11,555 nt of DNA, taken from Patescibacteria group bacterium. Lineage in GTDB: Bacteria > Patescibacteriota > Microgenomatia > UBA1400 > PJMF01. A model generated the notes under the pieces. It was not told the DNA's origin. It searched no databases and saw only the letters and a list, made by a program, of their open reading frames with translations. The position numbers and the translations under genes are program-made. This document shows, piece by piece, positions 6,804-11,555 of this stretch; position 1 is the stretch's first letter, and each line of letters starts with the position of its first letter. The DNA is taken from positions 1 through 11,555 of the forward strand of contig JAHIVL010000032.1 of NCBI GenBank assembly GCA_018816485.1, written 5' to 3'.

Positions 6804-6875
6804 GTCCTCTAGGTTAAACTTTTGTGAGTATTTTAGGCGAACTGCCTAGACTCACAAAAGTTTAACCTAGAGGAC
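6804..6875. repeat. Perfect 26-bp inverted repeat with hairpin loop
   Basis: The arms 6804-6829 and 6850-6875 are exact reverse complements over 26 bases, starting GTCCTCTAGG and ending CCTAGAGGAC. The 20-base centre contains a smaller hairpin, TTAGGC / GCCTAG (one wobble), around GAACT. It lies between the rpsU terminator and the stop of the convergent minus-strand gene, 28 bases from that stop. It may be a terminator for that gene, though only a weak T tract follows on either strand. It could also be a small mobile or repeat element; no target-site duplication is evident. Confidence 0.9.
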
Positions 6876-6903
6876 AATTTTACTGAAACTAAAAATCTGA
6901 TAA

Positions 6904-7425
6904 TTAAGAATTGGGATTTCCTTTGACTTTGGCACGAATATCAAACTCCCATTGATCACCAGAACTAGTATCAAAACTTTTTGAGTTCGTCATAGAATAA
7001 AAATTGATCAAATGATTGCTAAGTGTTTCCTCAATTTCTTTTTTCTCTTGATTTAAATCTCCAATACTCAACTTTAATGAAGTGGCCTGAGGATCACTAT
7101 TTATTTTTGACTTTCTTTCTTTTACTTGTTCATTCATAACGTTTACTTCATTTTGAACTTCTTGTAATGGAGCATCATTTTCAAAAAGACTTTTAAAACT
7201 CTCTCGTTTTTCTTTGAGTTCATTTTTAAGTCTTGTTAACTCATTAGCATTCCTTTCAATAATATTCTGCAAATGACTGAGAGTATCAGCAAGTTCGTCA
7301 GAAGCTTTTACCTCATCATCTGCATTTGAATCCGAAGTATTGGCTCTACTTTTCCCAGCTTTTGCTAGAGCAGAAATGGCAAGATCCTCACCGCTCTCTA
7401 ATTTTTTGTCATCATTGTCGTTCAT
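6904..7425 (-). CDS. Acidic coiled-coil protein of unknown function
   Basis: I do not recognise this 173-residue protein. Residues 1 to about 45 are acidic and low in complexity (MNDNDDKKLESGEDLA, then a Ser/Asp/Asn-rich stretch). About residues 45-145 are predicted by eye to be coiled coil, with Leu/Ile spacing and many Glu/Lys, for example LSHLQNIIERNANELTRLKNELKEK. A short tail with QWEFDIRAKVKG may form strands. There is no signal peptide or membrane segment, so it is probably cytoplasmic. It is the only minus-strand gene here and runs convergent to rpsU. AAAGG lies 8 bases before the ATG on its strand, which supports this start. A scaffold or filament-like role would be a guess. Confidence 0.75.
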   Translation of the reverse strand: MNDNDDKKLESGEDLAISALAKAGKSRANTSDSNADDEVKASDELADTLSHLQNIIERNANELTRLKNELKEKRESFKSLFENDAPLQEVQNEVNVMNEQVKERKSKINSDPQATSLKLSIGDLNQEKKEIEETLSNHLINFYSMTNSKSFDTSSGDQWEFDIRAKVKGNPNS

Positions 7426-7504
7426 ATCTACCTTTCGTATGAACCCACTCTAACTCATTAAAAGACTAGACTCAATATGTAAACTAAATATTTAAATTGC
7501 TACT

Positions 7505-7533
7505 TTGTCACTTAGTAACTAGACGTGTATACT
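7505..7533 (+). promoter_or_regulatory. -35/-10 promoter of pyruvate kinase
   Basis: TTGTCA (7505-7510) and TATACT (7528-7533) are separated by exactly 17 bases, each one mismatch from consensus. Transcription would start near 7540. It is the best two-box promoter in the window, on the strand of the kinase gene whose ATG is at 7570. Confidence 0.75.
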
Positions 7534-7569
7534 ATATCTTATTAAGAAACTATTTAGGAATACAAATTT

Positions 7570-8994
7570 ATGAAAAAATCCACCAAGATTGTGGCGACAA
7601 TTGGTCCTGTTACTGAAACAAAAGAAATTATGATGGATTTAATCAATGCAGGTATGGATGTTGCTAGATTTAATACCAAACATGGAACACTCCAATGGCA
7701 TCAAAGCAGAATAGCAAGAATGGTAGAAGTTGCAGCCGAAATGAAAAAACCAATCTCAATATTACTAGACTTACAAGGACCTGAAATTAGAATTACTCTT
7801 CCAACTAATGAACCATTCGAAGTAAAAATTGGCGATAACATTACATTTACATCTGATAATAAAACTAAAAATCCTAAAACTCCAATTATTCCTCAGATAG
7901 TTATTGATAGTCTTGACATTGGAAATGAGATATCAATTGATGATGGTATAGGAGAGTTTGAAATAATTGAAAAGCATGCAACTAGTTTTGTTGCAGCTGT
8001 AAAAGGTAATTTCAAAATCAGACAAAGAAAAACTTTAAACACTCCAGGAAAAAATATTGATCTTCCTTCTTTAATTGAAACAGATTTCAAACAACTTGAT
8101 GGAGCTGATAATGATCATATAGACTTTATCGGACTTTCATTTGTCAGAAACAAACAGGACATCAGAGACTTAAGAAAAGAAATGGAAAAAAGAAATCTTA
8201 CCGCAGATATTATTGCCAAAATAGAAAACCAATCAGCTATAGAAAAATTTGATGAAATAGTAAATGAAGCAGATGCAATTATGGTCGCTAGAGGTGATCT
8301 TGCAGTCGAAGTTCCATTTGAAGAATTGTCTCACTGGCAAAAGGTTTTAATTCTTAAATCAAGAAAAGCAGGAAAACCTGTGATTACTGCTACCCAAATG
8401 TTAATGTCTATGGTAAAAAATCCAAGACCAACTAGAGCTGAAGTTTCTGACGTTGCTAATGCAATCTATGACGGAACTGATGCTGTAATGCTTTCAGAAG
8501 AAACTACTATTGGTGCTTTTCCTGTCAAAGCAGTCGAAACTCAAGCTAAAATTGCAGCTTTTAATGAAGCTTTCACTAAAATCAAGCCTATACAAACATT
8601 AGACTTAGATGAAACTGCATACATTGCCCGTTCGGCTGTTGCACTTTTAGAAATTTCAACAAACTCTGAAACAAGTATCATCATTGATAAAATTGTATGC
8701 TTAACAGAAACAGGCAGAACAGCAAAGTTAATTTCAAGATTTAGACCAAGTGTTCCAATTCATGCGATAACAAGCAACGTACAAACATACAAAAAACTCA
8801 ATCTTGTTTTTGATGTTACTCCACATATAGTAAATTTACCAGACAATATCGTACTCGAAAATTCTGAAAAATTATTTCAAGAACTCAAAGATAATAAAAT
8901 TACTAAGTCAGGTGAGAGTATTCTGCTAATACATGGAAAATTCTGGGGTATGCCAGGGTTAACGAATACATTATCAATTTTAAGAATTCCTTAA
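7570..8994 (+). CDS. pyk: Pyruvate kinase
   Basis: Converts phosphoenolpyruvate and ADP to pyruvate and ATP, the last step of glycolysis. Its 474 residues match the usual bacterial length. Landmarks: STKIVATIGP at the N-terminus; the B domain near residues 70-165; IAKIEN, with the catalytic Lys217 and metal-binding Glu219; VARGDLAVEVP; and VITATQMLMSMVKNPRPTRAEVSDVANAIYDGTDAVMLSEET, with the proton-relay Thr275. A C-terminal domain follows. Odd points: the usual RxNFSHG is RFNTKHG, with Lys37 where a Ser normally helps bind K+, and DTKGPE is DLQGPE. These changes suggest altered monovalent-cation dependence (inference). AGGAA about 10 bases upstream supports ATG 7570. The YtxH-like gene follows 17 bases after the stop. 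Confidence 0.95.
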   Translation: MKKSTKIVATIGPVTETKEIMMDLINAGMDVARFNTKHGTLQWHQSRIARMVEVAAEMKKPISILLDLQGPEIRITLPTNEPFEVKIGDNITFTSDNKTKNPKTPIIPQIVIDSLDIGNEISIDDGIGEFEIIEKHATSFVAAVKGNFKIRQRKTLNTPGKNIDLPSLIETDFKQLDGADNDHIDFIGLSFVRNKQDIRDLRKEMEKRNLTADIIAKIENQSAIEKFDEIVNEADAIMVARGDLAVEVPFEELSHWQKVLILKSRKAGKPVITATQMLMSMVKNPRPTRAEVSDVANAIYDGTDAVMLSEETTIGAFPVKAVETQAKIAAFNEAFTKIKPIQTLDLDETAYIARSAVALLEISTNSETSIIIDKIVCLTETGRTAKLISRFRPSVPIHAITSNVQTYKKLNLVFDVTPHIVNLPDNIVLENSEKLFQELKDNKITKSGESILLIHGKFWGMPGLTNTLSILRIP

Positions 8995-9011
8995 CTGGAA
9001 GAAAGACTATT

Positions 9012-9290
9012 ATGGGGAAAAAATCAGGAAGTTTTTTATCACTATTAACTGGGGTAGCTTTAGGTGTTGCAGCAACTTTTTTTTCAAAAAAAGAAAATAG
9101 AGAAAATACAAAAAAACTAGCAAAAAAAACAGTTGGTAAAGCAAAAATCGAGATTAACAAAGCTACCAAAAAAACAAAAGCTGTTGCTAAAAAAATTACT
9201 TCTAAAGGAAAAAAGATTAGAAGTGAAATCGAATCAGAAGCAAAAAAAATTAAAAAATTGCAGATGCAAAGAATTAATATCCGTAAATAA
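9012..9290 (+). CDS. Small YtxH-like membrane-anchored basic protein
   Basis: A 92-residue protein with one hydrophobic segment near the N-terminus (GSFLSLLTGVALGVAATFF), followed by a highly basic Lys/Ala-rich helix of about 65 residues. This is the layout of YtxH-type proteins: a glycine-containing membrane helix and a charged amphipathic tail in the cytoplasm. Their function is not firmly known and stress-related roles have been proposed. It lies 17 bases after pyruvate kinase and is likely cotranscribed. The tail lacks aromatic residues and could contact nucleic acid or acidic lipids, which is only inference. The lysine-rich composition makes database assignment prone to low-complexity matches. 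Confidence 0.7.
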   Translation: MGKKSGSFLSLLTGVALGVAATFFSKKENRENTKKLAKKTVGKAKIEINKATKKTKAVAKKITSKGKKIRSEIESEAKKIKKLQMQRINIRK

Positions 9291-9365
9291 CATTTGCAAC
9301 TGTATTCTACCAAAAGTTATCTCGTGCTGAAGAAATTTGCTCGAGAGAATTAAATTAGTTTGGTT

Positions 9366-9371
9366 TATAAT
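9366..9371 (+). promoter_or_regulatory. -10 box of the tRNA operon
   Basis: A perfect TATAAT lies 25 bases before tRNA-Arg; transcription would begin near 9378. No convincing -35 hexamer is seen at 16-18 bases. It probably drives both tRNAs, which are 22 bases apart. Confidence 0.5.
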
Positions 9372-9396
9372 ATATACCCTAGATATGTCTAGTTAT

Positions 9397-9470
<74 letters not shown>

Positions 9471-9492
9471 CAGTTTTTAAAAACATCAATTT

Positions 9493-9567
9493 GGTGGTAT
9501 TAGCTCAGTTGGTTAGAGCGCCGCTCTGTGGCAGCGGAGGTCGCCGGTTCGAATCCGGTATACCACC
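9493..9567 (+). tRNA. tRNA-His (anticodon GUG)
   Basis: Anticodon stem CCGCT/AGCGG with loop CTGTGGC gives GTG, His. The acceptor has the extra 5' G (9493) opposite discriminator C (9567), the identity pair of tRNA-His. The seven-pair stem GTGGTAT/ATACCAC follows it. The T stem is GCCGG/CCGGT with loop TTCGAAT. CCA is not encoded. Confidence 0.97.
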
Positions 9568-9572
9568 CATTT

Positions 9573-9588
9573 GATTGATATATCAATC
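9573..9588. repeat. 16-bp perfect palindrome after tRNA-His
   Basis: GATTGATATATCAATC is its own reverse complement. It begins 6 bases after tRNA-His. No T run follows, so it is not a normal terminator; it could be a protein-binding site or a processing signal. Confidence 0.6.
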
Positions 9589-9649
9589 TAAATTTACAAT
9601 AAAATATGCATTCATATTAATTTGGACACAAAACTTCTTCAAAATTCCA

Positions 9650-9658
9650 TGCTATACT
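9650..9658 (+). promoter_or_regulatory. Extended -10 promoter before the deformylase-like fragment
   Basis: TGCTATACT is an extended -10 element. Transcription would start near 9665, just before the TTG at 9688. It now probably drives the large gene from 9834. Confidence 0.5.
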
Positions 9659-9687
9659 AAATATATTAAAAAAATGTTAACAATATA

Positions 9688-9834
9688 TTGTTTGAGGTAG
9701 AAAAAGTACTTAAGAACATTCCCGAAGTAACTCATCTTGGTAATCCAATCCTTAGACAAAAATGTAATCATGTCACTCAAAAAAAACTTAATAAAACTGC
9801 GGACATTTTGATTAAAATTACGAAAAAATATTAA
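9688..9834 (+). pseudogene. Truncated peptide deformylase-like fragment (48 codons)
   Basis: Reading from TTG 9688 gives 48 residues including IPEVTHLGNPILRQKCNHVT, which resembles the start of peptide deformylase (a Gly-x-Pro-x-Leu-Arg segment followed by a short Val-containing strand and a helix). Peptide deformylase removes the formyl group from new proteins and is about 150-200 residues long. Here the frame ends in TAA right where the first catalytic motif, GxGLAAxQ, would be expected. No later deformylase motif (EGCLS, HExDH) occurs in any frame I read downstream. It therefore appears to be a remnant whose 3' part was lost or replaced. Alternatively it is a real short leader peptide that couples translation of the next gene through the TAATG overlap. 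Confidence 0.5.
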
Positions 9835-11555
9835 TGAGCAAAGATTTAGAACAAAAATTAGTTAGTTGTACACCAGATATTCTTAAGCCTAAATTACCAG
9901 TTGGTTTCTGTTACGAACCTAGTGGTTTAATTGTTAAAGCATTCACTGGTATAGAAACTCCACAAAAAAAAGCTACAATATTAAAACCAACAAAAGATCA
10001 TATTTTAAAATATGGTCATACTACAAAAACATCTTCAGAAAATCACACAAGTGAAGTAGTGCTGTTTTATCTTAGTAATCCATGGAACTATTTTAATAGT
10101 AGATTACAAGCAACAAATGTAGATTCTCCAACTGATGAAATACAATCAGATATTCAAAAATTAAGAGAAGAAGCTCCAAAAATATCACCAGAATCTATGG
10201 TGCTACTAAAAAGTCCTTTAGAATACATTAGGCAATCAGAAATAGATAAATATCTAAAAGAAGATTTTTCTCTTAATCAACTAGAAATAGCAATGGCGCC
10301 AGATTTAGCTTTAGTTAATGTTAGTAATCTAGATTATATTAAAACTCCATTTTCGTCTGAGTCAGAAGGAGAAGAATCTTTAGGTAATTTTTATCAATTT
10401 TTAGATACATGTGTAGATGAATTATTTAATTTACCTAATCTTAATAAAGATACGCTGCAACATTTAGCTGGAATATGTAGACGCTTGGATATAATAACTA
10501 ATGCATTTTTGTATAAATCGGGTTCATATAAACTAGACAATCCAGCACTATTAGATAAAATTGCTTCAAAAATAGAAACTCTTTCTGCTGAAAACAGTAA
10601 ATGTACACCAGCCCACCTGCAAGCATTATTTGATTTTTTGTCATATTTTAAAATGAATAGCGATAATACAAATAAACTTCTTTCGAAAATATTAGAAACA
10701 CAAAATTTCTCTCATCCTCTTTCAAATGAACTAACATATCAATTGTATCCAGAAGATAGAGTAGACGAGACACAATCTAGAATTGGAATAGAAATAGAAG
10801 GAGTTTTCACTGTTTTATTTGGTCAATTTCCACAAGGGTTTGAGATGGGAGTAGATGGAGGTGGCACTTTGCCAGAATTAAGAAGAGATTATAATAGTCT
10901 TCATTTTGATAACACATATAAAAAACAACTCTTTGATTTGTGGTATTTTGCTAAAATGACTCAACTTAAAGGAGCTAGTTTACATATACATATAGATGAA
11001 CCAAATAAAGATAAACTAGAGAAACTTCAAAAATTGTTTGGAGAAGATATTAACACTATTGCTCGAAATAATCTGGGTACTGTTGAAATTAGACTCAATC
11101 TTTCATCATATGAAATAAAAGATGGAAAAACTATTTTGAATATTGGATCTCCTTTTTTTCATTCCCAATATGACATAACAACTCTTATACAAATACTGAT
11201 AGATTACAGCGACACTAGATCGTTAAATACACAAAATTTAGAAACCCTACCAACATTTTGGAAGTACAGACTTACAAAAGGCATAGAAAAACAACAGGGG
11301 GGGAAATTTAATTTCGATCAAGTAATGAAGATATTAGAAGAATCTGGGTGGAATTATAACGTAATAACTGAAGCCTTTAAACATTTAGATGGATCTTTAA
11401 CTATTGATCAAGTAATGAAGATATTAGAAGAATCTAGGTGGAATTATAACGTAATAACTGAAGCCCTTAAACATTTAGATGGATTTTTAACTATTGATCA
11501 AGTAATGAAGATATTAGAAGAATCTGGGTGGAATTATAACGTAATAACTGAAGCC
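9834..11555 (+). CDS. Amidoligase-like protein with C-terminal 30-residue tandem repeats (3' end outside window)
   Basis: The frame is open from ATG 9834 to the window end, 574 codons without a stop. Residues 1 to about 310 are unrecognised, soluble and mostly helical. Residues 316-420 carry what look like amidoligase (COOH-NH2 ligase, glutamine-synthetase-like fold) motifs: RIGIEIEG (Glu320, Glu322), GVDGGGTLPELRRDY (Asp341, Glu348), GASLHIHID (His384, His386) and GTVEIRLNL (Glu418, Arg420). Such enzymes form amide or peptide bonds using ATP. From residue 495 a 30-residue repeat begins (DQVMKILEESGWNYNVITEA...), with two full copies and part of a third. Each copy looks like a helix-turn-helix hairpin. 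A G7 run precedes the repeats. ATA codons are frequent compared with the housekeeping genes, which suggests different ancestry. The start overlaps the preceding stop (TAATG). The gene's existence is firm; the enzyme family is tentative. Confidence 0.65.
   Translation, partial: MSKDLEQKLVSCTPDILKPKLPVGFCYEPSGLIVKAFTGIETPQKKATILKPTKDHILKYGHTTKTSSENHTSEVVLFYLSNPWNYFNSRLQATNVDSPTDEIQSDIQKLREEAPKISPESMVLLKSPLEYIRQSEIDKYLKEDFSLNQLEIAMAPDLALVNVSNLDYIKTPFSSESEGEESLGNFYQFLDTCVDELFNLPNLNKDTLQHLAGICRRLDIITNAFLYKSGSYKLDNPALLDKIASKIETLSAENSKCTPAHLQALFDFLSYFKMNSDNTNKLLSKILETQNFSHPLSNELTYQLYPEDRVDETQSRIGIEIEGVFTVLFGQFPQGFEMGVDGGGTLPELRRDYNSLHFDNTYKKQLFDLWYFAKMTQLKGASLHIHIDEPNKDKLEKLQKLFGEDINTIARNNLGTVEIRLNLSSYEIKDGKTILNIGSPFFHSQYDITTLIQILIDYSDTRSLNTQNLETLPTFWKYRLTKGIEKQQGGKFNFDQVMKILEESGWNYNVITEAFKHLDGSLTIDQVMKILEESRWNYNVITEALKHLDGFLTIDQVMKILEESGWNYNVITEA
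11297..11303 (+). repeat. G7 homopolymer inside the amidoligase-like gene
   Basis: Seven consecutive G in an AT-rich gene, 12 bases before the tandem repeats. In the +1 insertion frame translation meets TAA after three codons beyond the tract; in the -1 deletion frame it meets TAA within about eight codons. Only lengths of 4, 7, 10 and so on keep the repeats in frame. Confidence 0.85.
11316..11555 (+). repeat. 90-bp in-frame tandem repeat (2.67 copies, continues past window)
   Basis: Copies begin at 11316, 11406 and 11496, exactly 90 bases (30 codons) apart. The first two differ at only three bases and all three change the amino acid: Gly/Arg, Phe/Leu and Ser/Phe. The visible 60 bases of the third copy match the first. 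The array is cut by the window end, so its total length is unknown. Confidence 0.97.

Noticed and set aside
6804..6875. Integron attC site (GTTAAAC and GTTTAAC in the arms)
   Set aside because: The heptamers occur in the wrong order for the attC consensus (RYYYAAC first, GTTRRRY last), and the perfect pairing lacks the unpaired bases that integrases need.
8903..9313. 136-codon minus-strand frame, hydrophobic and membrane-like
   Set aside because: It is the complement of the Lys-rich YtxH-like gene: AAA/AAG codons read as Phe/Leu on the other strand. No ribosome site or family match.
9320..9346. Terminator after the YtxH-like gene (TCTCG / CGAGA)
   Set aside because: Only 5 pairs around a 17-base loop and no T run.
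11316..11555. Diversity-generating retroelement variable region
   Set aside because: Differences between copies are few and not concentrated at adenine positions; no template repeat or reverse transcriptase is in the window.

Overview
The window is a strongly AT-rich stretch of a bacterial chromosome. It uses the standard bacterial code: prs ends in TGA and no gene needs an internal TGA. It looks like a member of the Candidate Phyla Radiation (Patescibacteria). The reasons are compact housekeeping genes with divergent active sites, a prolyl-tRNA synthetase of the archaeal/eukaryotic type, tRNA genes without encoded CCA, and several genes whose extended -10 promoter lies directly against the start codon, implying leaderless mRNAs. 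The phylum is an inference from gene content; I cannot place it more finely.

Layout. Bases 1-4269 hold a plus-strand cluster: the 3' end of secA, a serine hydroxymethyltransferase-like PLP enzyme, PRPP synthetase (prs) and prolyl-tRNA synthetase (proS). Next come a small DUF4258-like gene and a gap of about 305 bases with a promoter-like box, a hairpin and a strong intrinsic terminator, possibly a small RNA gene of about 165 nt. Then follow a DHH-type phosphoesterase overlapping a HIT-family hydrolase, and rpsU (bS21) with its own promoter, a strong Shine-Dalgarno site and a terminator. A 72-nt element with perfect 26-bp inverted arms separates rpsU from a convergent coiled-coil gene, the only minus-strand gene. 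Pyruvate kinase and a small YtxH-like protein follow, then tRNA-Arg(UCU) and tRNA-His(GUG).

The last 2 kb differ from the rest. A 48-codon piece resembling the N-terminus of peptide deformylase stops just before its first catalytic motif. A TAATG overlap leads into an open frame of at least 574 codons that runs off the window. Its middle carries motifs of the amidoligase (COOH-NH2 ligase, glutamine-synthetase-like) family. Its end is a nearly identical 90-bp (30-residue) tandem repeat preceded by a run of seven G. Adding or losing one G would stop translation within a few codons, so the repeat domain may be phase-variable. This unit is the best candidate for something undescribed.

Most of the genes serve core functions: protein export, one-carbon or amino-acid chemistry, nucleotide precursor supply, translation and the last ATP-yielding step of glycolysis. 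The terminal gene is accessory in character.
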